Positions 27,611-37,411 of a stretch of 64,000 bases of DNA are shown here, piece after piece (the first letter of the stretch is position 1; each line of letters begins with the position of its first letter). This DNA comes from an uncultured Cytophagales bacterium (lineage in GTDB: Bacteria > Bacteroidota > Bacteroidia > Cytophagales > Cyclobacteriaceae): positions 62,001 through 126,000 of the forward strand of contig CAJXNP010000007.1 of NCBI GenBank assembly GCA_913057175.1. Reading direction: 5' to 3'. The notes under the pieces are model-generated. The model did not search any database. It was not told the origin of the DNA and saw nothing but the letters and a program-made list of their open reading frames with translations. Both the position numbers and the translations under genes were made by a program.

Positions 27611-27858
27611 AAGTTTAGGTTTTGAATGTGTCTCTAACTATATGGTATAGGAGAAAAGTTCACCACATCGAAATCACCAGACAGGCACTACTTGATGCTT
27701 GCTAGTGATTTGTTGCGGAACCGGGAACAGGAGCTATCTTTTCACTTTTTACTAATATGAATATTTTTTTTGAAAAGGGGAGGGAAAAATTTTAGGTTTT
27801 ATTCACTACTATTTATGATACTTTTTTCAAGTATGATTATGAAAATAAAATCAGCACA

Positions 27859-30303
27859 TTATTTATCTTCAACCTTCAAAATTACCTTGGTGCTTTTTAA
27901 CCCTTTAGATTTAGCAGTAACAGTTATTTCACCTGCTTGCCTTCGTGAACAGACTATTAACAAAGCCTTTCCCTGGAAAAGTTTCCTTTGATCTGCCTGG
28001 AAAGGTTCATGGCTGATCACATCGGCATTTCCTACTCCTGCATTAATCCCACTGCCTTTTACTTCAAATTGAATTTCATTTGAAGCATCGGGAATTAAAA
28101 TTCCATTTTTATCCACAGCTTTAACAGTGATGTAAGATAAATCAAGGCCGTCAGCAGCTAAAACGTTTCTGTCAGGTTCCAGGATTAGTTGATGGGGCTT
28201 GCCGGCCGTTTTGAGTTGATGACTAGCTACTTCTTTCCCATCTATCCTGGCGATAGCGGTGATTTTTCCTGATTCGTAGGGAATGACCCATTCCAGTTTT
28301 TTATGGATCTCAGGCCCTGTATTGATGGGATTGTCGGGATCGTATTCATCAGCAGAATAGGATTGGATATCTTTTGTGTAGTATTCTTCCGGCACTTTTT
28401 TGACACCAAGTGATCTTCCATTTAACAGCAATTCTACTTCCTGTGTGTTGGTAAATGTGATCAAACGAACTGAGTCTTTTCCTTCCCAGTTCCAGTGGGA
28501 AAACATGGGCTGAAACCTGAGATTTACCTCATTCCAGTATTTCTGCGTTTCTTCTGCCGGATCGTATGCCGTGATATGAACCATTGGTTCTTCACTGTAC
28601 AAGCTTTGAATGTAGTAACTGAAGGGCTTCCAGTGATCATTCCAGTCAATGATCCCGTTGGGCCACCCTTTTGCCGGCCAGCCGAATGACTCACCGATGT
28701 AGTCTGTACCACCCCAATAAAAGAGCCCCACTCCATAATCATGGTTGAAATTGAACCATTCATTGCCGAGGTTCCCTACCTGGGCTTCGCTCAAAATGAA
28801 TGTCAGTTGAGGATAATTCGCACGGTCAACCGGCCAGAATTCTTCCCGGTAGTTGGTACTGACTACATCCATGTAAAACTCCATTTCCGGAGGCCCTTCC
28901 CGGTAATAGTTTTCCGTGCGATATGCCCCGCTTTTGCGGGATGGATGAAGTCCGCAGGTTACACTCCTTGAGGGTTCCAGTTTGTGAACAAAATCGGCCA
29001 TTTCCTTCATCATGGGAATACCAAAATCTGCTTTAGGATCTCTCTGTTGACGGGTTTCATTTCCAACACTCCAAAGAAATACCGATGGATGGTTTCTATC
29101 TCTTTTGATAAAAGCTTCCAGGCTGGATCGCCAGTGATCTTCAAAAGCATTCCCCTCGCCAAAAAACTGGTCATCCCATTTGTCAAAGGCTTCGTCAAAA
29201 ACCAACATGCCATTTTGATCGCACCAGTCGAGGATAAATTCGTCATGAGGATTGTGAGCCAGGCGAATGGCATTGCATCCCAATTTCTTTAGGCCTTCCA
29301 GCCTTCTTTCAAATCCACGTTCAAAAGCGGCAGCGCCAAGCGGTCCAAGGTCGTGATGGATATTCACTCCTTTTGCCAGCACTTTTTCGCCGTTGAGCAA
29401 TAAACCTTTGTTGCTGTCAAAACGGATGGTCCGGATACCAAACGGAGTTTCGTATTCATCGACTACCTCATCATTCACTAAAACGGAGCTGCGCAATTGA
29501 TAAAGATTGGGATCCTCAAGCCCCCAGATTTCCGGATTTGAAATATCAATTGACTGATTAAAAAAATAAGTTTCGCCGGGTGACTGTGGGACAATGCTTT
29601 TAATTTCACCCACCTCTTTCCCTTCCGGTGAAATGATAGTAGAAATTAAGGTGACTTCCTTTTCTTCATCTGTATCATTGATGATCTCGGTTTGTATCGA
29701 TATGGTCGCGGAATTATCTGTAACAAAAGGAGTGGTGACATAAGTTCCGTGATAGGCGACATGTACGGCATTTTTGGTCTTCAGCCATACATCCCGGTAA
29801 ATGCCTTCTCCATTGTACCACCTTGAGCTTTCCACGTCGGAGTTATCATAGCTGACAGCAATGAGGTTTTGTCCCTGCCTGATCAATTGGGTGATATCTA
29901 ATTCAAACCCTTCATACCCATTTAGTTGATGGGCAATTTCCTGTTCGTTAAAAAATATATGCGCATCGCGGTAAATCCCCTCAAATTCCAGAAATACTCT
30001 TTCATTTCCTTCAGGAAGGTCAATTTCAAGAGCTTTGCGATACCAACCCTTCTGCCTGGGCCGAAAGCCGTTTTTTCTGTCACTGTTAAGGCTGTCTTCA
30101 TAGAAAGGTCCATAGATGGATGCATCATGGGGTAGTTGGACTGTTCCCCAATTGTCGTCATTGAAATCCATAAGATTTGCATTCTCTATAGTGCCTTGTT
30201 TGTATTTCCAATCAAAGTTGATCCTTTCATTGGATCTGGTTTGGCTAAAGGTATTTTGGAAAATCAGAAGGCTCAGGAAAATAATAATCAGGTATTTAAG
30301 CAT
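27859..30303 (-). CDS. GH2-family beta-galactosidase-like glycoside hydrolase, secreted
   Basis: An 814-residue enzyme with a signal peptide (ending NTFSQ, residue 20). The jelly-roll sugar-binding domain carries LPHDASIYGPF and GWYRKALEIDLP. An immunoglobulin-like domain follows, then the TIM barrel with the acid/base glutamate in FLWSVGNETRQQ, the nucleophile glutamate in FILSEAQVGN, and NAIRLAHNPHDEFILDWCDQNGM. A C-terminal DUF4982-type and a second Ig-like domain end the protein (LEPDRNVLAADGLDLSYITV). Typical of Bacteroidota exo-acting GH2 enzymes; galactosidase is the default but other sugars are possible. No Sus pair is adjacent on the same transcript. Confidence 0.92.
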   Translation of the reverse strand: MLKYLIIIFLSLLIFQNTFSQTRSNERINFDWKYKQGTIENANLMDFNDDNWGTVQLPHDASIYGPFYEDSLNSDRKNGFRPRQKGWYRKALEIDLPEGNERVFLEFEGIYRDAHIFFNEQEIAHQLNGYEGFELDITQLIRQGQNLIAVSYDNSDVESSRWYNGEGIYRDVWLKTKNAVHVAYHGTYVTTPFVTDNSATISIQTEIINDTDEEKEVTLISTIISPEGKEVGEIKSIVPQSPGETYFFNQSIDISNPEIWGLEDPNLYQLRSSVLVNDEVVDEYETPFGIRTIRFDSNKGLLLNGEKVLAKGVNIHHDLGPLGAAAFERGFERRLEGLKKLGCNAIRLAHNPHDEFILDWCDQNGMLVFDEAFDKWDDQFFGEGNAFEDHWRSSLEAFIKRDRNHPSVFLWSVGNETRQQRDPKADFGIPMMKEMADFVHKLEPSRSVTCGLHPSRKSGAYRTENYYREGPPEMEFYMDVVSTNYREEFWPVDRANYPQLTFILSEAQVGNLGNEWFNFNHDYGVGLFYWGGTDYIGESFGWPAKGWPNGIIDWNDHWKPFSYYIQSLYSEEPMVHITAYDPAEETQKYWNEVNLRFQPMFSHWNWEGKDSVRLITFTNTQEVELLLNGRSLGVKKVPEEYYTKDIQSYSADEYDPDNPINTGPEIHKKLEWVIPYESGKITAIARIDGKEVASHQLKTAGKPHQLILEPDRNVLAADGLDLSYITVKAVDKNGILIPDASNEIQFEVKGSGINAGVGNADVISHEPFQADQRKLFQGKALLIVCSRRQAGEITVTAKSKGLKSTKVILKVEDK

Positions 30304-30538
30304 GAGTTGAAGTGTAAGGTTTGAAAATGAAGCTAGATGTTTTTGAGGTTTGAAATATCCTGCTCCGTCCTGAGGGGTAGATCTTACGACTGAGCTCGCA
30401 ATAATTTTTTTATTGTTAACATTTGGATTTGAAGGGCATATATTGTCAAAAAAGATACCTTTTAAGTCTATTCATTTTTTAGCCATTGCTATTTAATTTT
30501 CAATCGTTTAACTTCCTATTTTGCATTGATCACCAACC

Positions 30539-32956
30539 ATGGACAAAAGCAACGTAGAAGAAATTCATCCTTTGAGTTACTTGCAGAAAGCCCTGCTAAT
30601 GCATCATTTAAAGGAGAAAAATGATGAGGGATTCATCCAGGTTAAATGTATGCTCGAAGGAAACCTTGATCATACGTTGTTTAAAAAATCTATTGAAAAA
30701 GTCATTGATCTCCATAAAGCTTTAAGGACTTCGATTCATTGGAAAAATATCTCTAAACCCATGCAAGTGGTACATAAAAAGGTGGCATATGATTGGGAGG
30801 AAAAAGATCTGAGTCAATTATCAAAGAAAGACAAGAATGGCTGTGTGGAGGATTACTTATCAAGTGATCAAAAAAAAGGATTACAGCTTGATGTAGTGCC
30901 TGTGTTCCGGTTTTCCCTATTCAAATTGGCAAACAATCAATTCATTTTAATCTGGTCATGTCACCATATCCTGATAGATGGATGGTCAACATCTATTGTG
31001 CTGGAGCAGATTCTAAAGGTTTATGATCTTCTCGTAACTAATAGAGAAATAGATTTCGACAAAATTCCATCTTTTTTTGACTATCTAAAATGGACCAGGA
31101 AGAAGGATCGCTCTGAAATTGAAAGGTTTTGGGATAAATATTTTTTGGGCTTTGACTATCCCACACTAATAGGGGATGGTCAATATCAAAACCGAGAGGA
31201 TTCAAAAAGCATTTCAATGGAATTAAATGAAGAAACGAGCAATGACTTAAGAGAGCTGGCAAAAACAAATCAGGTAAGCCTTAACATTTTGTTTCAATCA
31301 CTTTGGGCCATTGTTCTTAGTAAACTTACGGGTCGAAACGAGATAGCCTATGGCGTAATTTTATCGGGCAGGTCCGGTACGGATCTTCCGAATATTGAAA
31401 AGTCTGTTGGGATGTTCATGAATATCCTTCCCGTAAGAGTAAAATTTTCAGATGAAAACTCCCTGATTGAACTCGGTCAGTTAATCCAAAAAAGCCAGAT
31501 AGAATTAAGTCAATTCGACTACGTAAGCCTAAATGAAATTTCTTTAAAAAATGGCTCTCCAAATTACTATTCATTCTTTAACACCCTTTTCATATTTGAG
31601 AACTTTCTTGATTCTGCCAGCCGTTCCGGAAGCATCAGAATAAGAGAAATTAACAGCGGGATTACCACCACCTTCCCATTGACAATTGGCATTGTTCCAA
31701 CAAAAAAGGTTAGAATCAGTCTGATCTGTAAAGATGCAGCCATTTCACATGAAATAGCGGAACAGCTCATCCATAATCTCAAATTACTTATTGACGATAT
31801 ATCCAGTGAAAAAAGACCTAAAAACCTTAGTTTTTCAGAAAATGTAAAATACTCATGGAATTCGTTAAAAGGTATTGCTGTAGCCAATGGCTCTTTAAGA
31901 AAAGTAAAGAGTGAGGAAAACAATGAAAATGTGGGCCCCCTTTCTGATTTGGAAAAAACACTCCTTGAATTATGGAAAAATACCTTAGAATTAGAACACA
32001 TAGGTTTGGAGGATAATTTTTTTGAAATAGGCGGTACTTCGTTGAAAGCTCTTGTGTTATTTGACAAGATCAGTCATATGCTTGGAATCGATTTGCCTAT
32101 AACTATACTCCTTAATTTTCCTACTGTAAAGGACCTCGCGAAAGAAGTTGAAAGTAAAAATATCGTTGATTCTGAACAATCCAATTGTATTGTGCCATTC
32201 AAAAAAGGAAGTACAAACAAATCGATCTATTGCTTGCATTCACATACAGGAGATTTACTTATTTACAAAGATTTCATAGAAAGTGTTAAACCGGAATATT
32301 CCGTTTACGGCGTCCAGCCTCGTGAAAAAGACAACAGTTATATTCTTGTTGAAACAGTTGAGGAATTAGTTGAAAGGTATCTGAAAGAAATAAAAAAGAA
32401 CCAACCAGAGGGGCCGTATTCCTTTTTGAGCTTTTGCTATTCCTGTGTTTTCTCGATTGAATTAGCCCGAAAGTTGAGAGAGAGTGGGGATGTGGTGGAA
32501 GATATTGTAATGATCGACCCTGCACCTTTTGGATTGACCATTGAGGATATACCGTTAACCAAAAAATTAAAAATATATTCCAAGTGGGTTTATATGGGAG
32601 ATGTAAAACATATTTATAAATATTTTAGAGGATTTCTCATAGAGAATATTTTACATAAGTACTTCCCTAAGGTGTTTCCAAGTTATCATCGGCTAGAAAA
32701 TAGCAAAAATGAATTTCAAAAATCATTGAGGATGATGATCAAACATTATAATCTTGTCGCTCCTGATTTTAAAGTAGTCTATATTCAGACAACCGACCTA
32801 AGGCATATGTCTCAAAGTATTAAATGGTACAACACCTGGACAAGGGTACTCAATGGAAATATGGAGCTTCATGCAGTCAATGGTGATCATATGGCCAGCC
32901 TGAAGAAACCATACATACAGGAAATAGCTGATTTATTTGGAAAGGAAAAAGTTTGA
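30539..32956 (+). CDS. NRPS termination protein: condensation - carrier - thioesterase (C-T-TE), no adenylation domain
   Basis: Residues 1-430 are a condensation domain with active site HHILIDGW (His142, His143, Asp147, Gly148). Its N-terminal motifs (PLSYLQKALLMHHL, LRTSIHW, MQVVHKK) resemble the class that accepts a D-configured donor, fitting the E domain found elsewhere in the cluster. The carrier domain (about 460-530) has the phosphopantetheine serine in FFEIGGTSLKAL (Ser501). The thioesterase (about 555-805) aligns without gaps to type I TEs across GPYSFLSFCYSCVFSIELA; the nucleophile position is cysteine (Cys633), with Asp660 and His784 completing a triad at normal spacing. There is no A domain, so the carrier must be loaded in trans. 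It converges on the C-A-T synthetase, 10 bases away. Confidence 0.92.
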   Translation: MDKSNVEEIHPLSYLQKALLMHHLKEKNDEGFIQVKCMLEGNLDHTLFKKSIEKVIDLHKALRTSIHWKNISKPMQVVHKKVAYDWEEKDLSQLSKKDKNGCVEDYLSSDQKKGLQLDVVPVFRFSLFKLANNQFILIWSCHHILIDGWSTSIVLEQILKVYDLLVTNREIDFDKIPSFFDYLKWTRKKDRSEIERFWDKYFLGFDYPTLIGDGQYQNREDSKSISMELNEETSNDLRELAKTNQVSLNILFQSLWAIVLSKLTGRNEIAYGVILSGRSGTDLPNIEKSVGMFMNILPVRVKFSDENSLIELGQLIQKSQIELSQFDYVSLNEISLKNGSPNYYSFFNTLFIFENFLDSASRSGSIRIREINSGITTTFPLTIGIVPTKKVRISLICKDAAISHEIAEQLIHNLKLLIDDISSEKRPKNLSFSENVKYSWNSLKGIAVANGSLRKVKSEENNENVGPLSDLEKTLLELWKNTLELEHIGLEDNFFEIGGTSLKALVLFDKISHMLGIDLPITILLNFPTVKDLAKEVESKNIVDSEQSNCIVPFKKGSTNKSIYCLHSHTGDLLIYKDFIESVKPEYSVYGVQPREKDNSYILVETVEELVERYLKEIKKNQPEGPYSFLSFCYSCVFSIELARKLRESGDVVEDIVMIDPAPFGLTIEDIPLTKKLKIYSKWVYMGDVKHIYKYFRGFLIENILHKYFPKVFPSYHRLENSKNEFQKSLRMMIKHYNLVAPDFKVVYIQTTDLRHMSQSIKWYNTWTRVLNGNMELHAVNGDHMASLKKPYIQEIADLFGKEKV

Positions 32957-32966
32957 TAACTCCTGA

Positions 32967-35900
32967 TCATTGATCATTGGCTCTCATCAACTCTTCAATT
33001 TTCACCTCAATTACTTTTGATAATTTCCTGATCGTATCATTTTCAAAAATGGAGGTCACTTTTAAACTCAGATAAAGGTTTTCATTTATTCGGGATATTA
33101 TTCGAATGGCCAGCAGGGAATTTCCCCCTAATTCAAGAAATGGTGTAACCATACTAATGGAGTCTTTTTGCATTACTTCCTGCCAAATTTCTGCTATCGC
33201 CTCTTCGATTTCATTTTCGGGGGCAATATATTTTTCATTTTCAATTTGGAATGCTTTTGATTCGTGTGACAACATTCTAAAATCAATTTTCCCATTTGAA
33301 TTCAACGGAAATTCAGCTGTATGAATAAACTTAGCCGGCAGCGCACTTTGGGGAATAAACTGGGCGATGTAGTTTTTTAGCTTTTCGCTTTTGACAGGTT
33401 TATCCGAAATATAATATGCGACTAGCTGCTTTTGTGGTTGGTCTTCTTCATTTTCAACAGGATAACCAATTTCAGCAAGCAGGGATTTCATTTCTTCCGG
33501 GTTGATTGAATCATCGAGCTCTTCTATAGCCTCCTTTTTGTCTTTATGTCCCATTCTCACATCCCAGCTGTAAGGAAAGGCATAATTGTGATAACCTCTT
33601 TCCCGCCTATGTATGTAGATACCCAGGTCATTGATCAGGCAATTAGTGGATCGACCCGTATCCTTAGGCCGGACCCAATTCAACCTTTTGTCGAGGTATG
33701 AAAACATTTCTCCCAGATTCACATCACAAAATCGATAGAAATCAACAAATTGGATTTTCTTAAATATGTCATCAGATTCAAACATGGACACATCCAGGTA
33801 TTTACTCACCGCATCGGGAATGCGATGATAGGCTTTTCTCGCGTCCAAAATGGTTTGGTCAATATCAGCCACTTCAAATTGCCTCTTTCTAAACAATTCC
33901 TCCGTTAACCTGGTTTCGAAAAACTGACCTCGGGACAGCCCTGTCACAATCACTGGTACGCCTAATTCCAGGGCTTTCTTTGTACTTAAGGTATATAGGG
34001 TTTTAAAACATCCATTGCATACATTGCTGAATCTCTTCAGGCTATCTACAAAGATTTCGTTCATGTGAGGTGTGGTGTCATACATATGATCAACCCCGAG
34101 ATTCACAACTACAGTTTTTATATTTCTTTTGGCATCATCAGAAATGTACCCGTTATCCAGTGTATATGCTAGAACATTCAAACCCATGTCAACCAGTTTA
34201 GCCAATGCATAGCTGCTGTCCTTGCCTCCACTTAACAGCATCATGCAGTCGTACTTGCAAGGTGATGTAGCTGAAGCGGATTTTAACAATTGTTGTAATT
34301 CCTCCAAAGATTTGAAGTACTGACTTACATTTTTTTGATAAGTTTCAAATGACTGGCAATAATTACATACACCATCCTCATCGTATTCTATGTTAGGATA
34401 ATTTGAAGGCATCCCACATTTTGTGCAATACTGTTCAGGCGCCTGATAGTGATCTTTTTTAGGAGTGAAATGATGAATGACAGCATCTTTAATTCCATTG
34501 TATTGTTTCAGGACCGATTCGAGTTCTTCCTTTTCCATTCGAATGCCTCCAATTTTTAGCTGCTGGTCAATCCTTCCAAGGTATTCAAAATCAAAGTCAT
34601 CGTTTATCCTTACAAGATCTCCGGTCTTATAATAAGTCTCATCTTTTTGACTATCAATTTTCGTAAAGCTCTTTTGACTCAACTCCTCATTATTCCAATA
34701 TCCATTTGCCAGACCCGGACCGGAAACGTATAATTCCCCAGGTACTCCAATGGGAGTCAGATTATTAAAATCATCCAAAATTATTGCTTTTGCTCCAGCA
34801 AATGGCTTTCCGATTGGAACCGACTGTTTATTTAATCCATCAGGTTTGATGTCCTTTACAATACATCCAACTGTCGCTTCCGTTGGCCCATATTCGTTGT
34901 ATATTTTTATATTTTTTCCAAAGGATTGAAATAATTTTTGAGTGAGTTTTGAATCCAGATTTTCCCCTCCAAGGATAATCGTAGAAATATTCGAATGGCT
35001 CAGGTGGATGTCCGAAATGAGCTTGGCATGAGAAGGTGTCAGCTTGATAAAATTCACCTTTTTATTTTCAACGACCTTTAGAATGGATAAATCGTGACCT
35101 GAATCATCGTCCTCAAAGACTTGGATGCTTCCTCCAGAAACTAAAGGCAAGTACAATGATGTAATCGTTAAATCGAAACCGATCGATGTAAAGAGCGGAG
35201 CATGAATTTTACCATTGGAATGAAAATAATAGTCGTAGGCTGAATGAACGTAATTGTACAAGGATCCATGGCTGATTACCACCCCTTTGGGTTTTCCGGT
35301 TGAGCCGGAAGTATACATGATGTATGCAGGATCGTTGTTCGGAATGCCAATTGAGTTAAACTCATTTGGAATTGCATCAAATTCCCATTCATTAAGATTA
35401 ATCTGTATTTGGGAATACCCTGGCACTGAATTAGCAAAAAGATGTTTTTTATCAGAAAGGATCAATTTAGGAGAAACATCCAAAAGTATCATTTCCAGCC
35501 TTTTTATTGGATAATCAATCGGAACAGGTATGTAGCATGCCCCTGATTTTAAGGTTGCCAGGACACCGATTATAAATTCCGGTGAACGTTTCATTCGAAT
35601 CAACACCTGGTCGCCTTTTCCTATTTTTTGTGAAGTCAGGTGATTGGCCAGCTGATTTGACTTTTCATCAAGGGTTTTATAGTTAATTTGCCATTCATCT
35701 CCATAGATTGCATATTCTGATGGATATTCTATAACTGCCTGACGAAAAAGATCGAGTATATTTTTTTGCCTGGGCAATTCAGATTGAATGGAAGAACATT
35801 TTTTTAGGAGGGTGTCTTTTTCATTTGAAGTGAGGATGTCAATTGCTCCTGTTTCTTTATTTTGATCAGTCAATAAATTTGATACAAGACTCTGAAAGTG

Positions 35901-37160
35901 GACAGGTGCTTGCTTAACCTGGTGATCTGCAAAAACGGAGGTATTGATGTCCATGAAAATGGAAATGTCTTCATCATTAAAATTATTGACTTGCAGGCGA
36001 AGTACATGTGATGGATCAATGTGATTGGGATGAATCCAATTCATGTTCACAGGAATTGATCCGAACGATGAAAATTTGTTTGGAATATAATTGATCACCA
36101 CACCGATTTTTCGGGATACTTCCGAATTAGGAGAACCTGGGTTTGAATATTTTAGAAAATCAAAAATGGCTGCTCGAACCTTGGGATACAGTGTGAGTAA
36201 TGAATCGTACGGATCAACTTCAACCTGGAAGGGCAATAATTCTATAAATAAGCCTGCTACGTTTCTAAATTCAGGCAGTTGTCTATTCAAAGACGGGCTT
36301 CCTATTGTGATTATTTTGTCATTGGTAATTTTATGAATATAAGCTACCAAAAAGGTAGAGCACAGCATGTAATAAGATAAATCCGGATTAAGAGATCGGA
36401 AGGGCGGTTGATTAACTAATCTATTTAACTCTTTTAGCACTTCAACATCCAGATCCACTTTTACCCTTACCGATTCCGAACCTGATTTCTTTATGTCCTG
36501 CCCATAAAGTTTAGTTTTTGTGTGTTGATTGCGAACCAATTTATTCCAGTGTTGGACAGATTTTTCAGGGGGGTCTTTTTTTAAAGAAGATTGTTCAAAG
36601 TAAATGTAGGAGGCAAATGAGCTCTTTGTCTCCTCTTCGATTTCGTCGCCTTGATTTAACTGATGATAATACTCACTCATTTTATCATAGATCAACTGAA
36701 TGCTGGTAACATCAGTTATAATATGATGGATATTTAGAAACCAGATAAACTCGACTTCATTCATTTTTATCAGGAATGATTCGAATGGAGGTTTTGAAAG
36801 ATCGAGGTTCCTTCCGGTTTTTTCATCTATTAATTCCTTGATTAAAGAATCCTTATTTTCCTTTTCAGAAAAGTCAACTACACTAATCTCGTAATGATAC
36901 TCATCTAAAATTTCCTGATATGGCTCTCCATTTGGATGAGTACCAAAAACATATCTCAATACATCAAAATGTTGAATAAGTTTGTCAAAAGCTTTTTGAA
37001 AAGTTGCTGGGATAATGGGACCATACAGTGCAAATGTATGAGCCATATTATACAGAGGATGATCGCCTGAAATTTGCTGACCGGCCCAAATGGATTCCTG
37101 ACTCTTTGTAAGGGGAAATTTGTTTGAAGAGGTGTTTTGAGTTTCCTTATCAGAAATCAT
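32967..37160 (-). CDS. NRPS module C-A-T with a PP-loop ATP-pyrophosphatase domain inserted in the adenylation domain
   Basis: Condensation domain at 1-440 (HHIITDVTS, His145-Asp150; the usual Gly-Trp is replaced). Adenylation core from about 470: A3 YTSGSTGKPKG near 616, A5 NEYGPTE, A8 RIDQQLKIGGIRMEKEELE near 865. Aligned to GrsA by eye, its code reads D-L-T-K-I-G-E-V-G-K, one change from the asparagine code I know. From about 905 to 1235 sits a complete PP-loop domain: zinc-knuckle pairs CTKC (912, 915) and CNYC (932, 935), SGGKDSS (977-983), CNGC (1048, 1051) and a WbpG-like end (DVRMGHKDKKEAIEEL). The A domain then resumes (LVAYYIS; A10 NGKID, Lys1291), and a carrier domain closes the protein (GGNSLLAI, Ser1348). 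The inserted domain resembles N-acetyl-sugar amidotransferases; its reaction here is unknown. Confidence 0.92.
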   Translation of the reverse strand: MISDKETQNTSSNKFPLTKSQESIWAGQQISGDHPLYNMAHTFALYGPIIPATFQKAFDKLIQHFDVLRYVFGTHPNGEPYQEILDEYHYEISVVDFSEKENKDSLIKELIDEKTGRNLDLSKPPFESFLIKMNEVEFIWFLNIHHIITDVTSIQLIYDKMSEYYHQLNQGDEIEEETKSSFASYIYFEQSSLKKDPPEKSVQHWNKLVRNQHTKTKLYGQDIKKSGSESVRVKVDLDVEVLKELNRLVNQPPFRSLNPDLSYYMLCSTFLVAYIHKITNDKIITIGSPSLNRQLPEFRNVAGLFIELLPFQVEVDPYDSLLTLYPKVRAAIFDFLKYSNPGSPNSEVSRKIGVVINYIPNKFSSFGSIPVNMNWIHPNHIDPSHVLRLQVNNFNDEDISIFMDINTSVFADHQVKQAPVHFQSLVSNLLTDQNKETGAIDILTSNEKDTLLKKCSSIQSELPRQKNILDLFRQAVIEYPSEYAIYGDEWQINYKTLDEKSNQLANHLTSQKIGKGDQVLIRMKRSPEFIIGVLATLKSGACYIPVPIDYPIKRLEMILLDVSPKLILSDKKHLFANSVPGYSQIQINLNEWEFDAIPNEFNSIGIPNNDPAYIMYTSGSTGKPKGVVISHGSLYNYVHSAYDYYFHSNGKIHAPLFTSIGFDLTITSLYLPLVSGGSIQVFEDDDSGHDLSILKVVENKKVNFIKLTPSHAKLISDIHLSHSNISTIILGGENLDSKLTQKLFQSFGKNIKIYNEYGPTEATVGCIVKDIKPDGLNKQSVPIGKPFAGAKAIILDDFNNLTPIGVPGELYVSGPGLANGYWNNEELSQKSFTKIDSQKDETYYKTGDLVRINDDFDFEYLGRIDQQLKIGGIRMEKEELESVLKQYNGIKDAVIHHFTPKKDHYQAPEQYCTKCGMPSNYPNIEYDEDGVCNYCQSFETYQKNVSQYFKSLEELQQLLKSASATSPCKYDCMMLLSGGKDSSYALAKLVDMGLNVLAYTLDNGYISDDAKRNIKTVVVNLGVDHMYDTTPHMNEIFVDSLKRFSNVCNGCFKTLYTLSTKKALELGVPVIVTGLSRGQFFETRLTEELFRKRQFEVADIDQTILDARKAYHRIPDAVSKYLDVSMFESDDIFKKIQFVDFYRFCDVNLGEMFSYLDKRLNWVRPKDTGRSTNCLINDLGIYIHRRERGYHNYAFPYSWDVRMGHKDKKEAIEELDDSINPEEMKSLLAEIGYPVENEEDQPQKQLVAYYISDKPVKSEKLKNYIAQFIPQSALPAKFIHTAEFPLNSNGKIDFRMLSHESKAFQIENEKYIAPENEIEEAIAEIWQEVMQKDSISMVTPFLELGGNSLLAIRIISRINENLYLSLKVTSIFENDTIRKLSKVIEVKIEELMRANDQ

Positions 37161-37166
37161 AAGAAC

Positions 37167-37397
37167 TTATTTTTTGGAATTCAGAAAATCTGAAATCGCT
37201 GAAACGGAAATAAAATTTTCAATCACCATTTCGTCGGCAGGAACTTCAACATCAAATTCTTCTTCTAAAAATGCAATCAGTTTCATCACGCTTATTGAAT
37301 CCAATAACCCAGTACTGAGCAAATCGTCATCTTCCTTAATATCAACGCTTTCACCTGCCAGCATGCCCTGAATGTAAGCCGTAATCTTATCCTTCAT
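37167..37397 (-). CDS. Free-standing acyl/peptidyl carrier protein
   Basis: A 76-residue carrier protein with the phosphopantetheine serine in LLSTGLLDSISVMKLIAFLEEEF (Ser34), acidic and helical throughout. ATG at 37397 is preferred; a GTG one codon upstream is open. It is encoded between the C-A-T synthetase (6 bases away) and the dioxygenase, next to a free A enzyme and an acyl-CoA-dehydrogenase-like flavoenzyme. This is the usual kit for modifying one amino acid while it is tethered to its own carrier. The substrate is probably loaded by the free A enzyme at 38171-39739, and the phosphopantetheine by the transferase at 50653. Confidence 0.9.
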   Translation of the reverse strand: MKDKITAYIQGMLAGESVDIKEDDDLLSTGLLDSISVMKLIAFLEEEFDVEVPADEMVIENFISVSAISDFLNSKK

Positions 37398-37411
37398 CAC
37401 TAAAAATGTAA

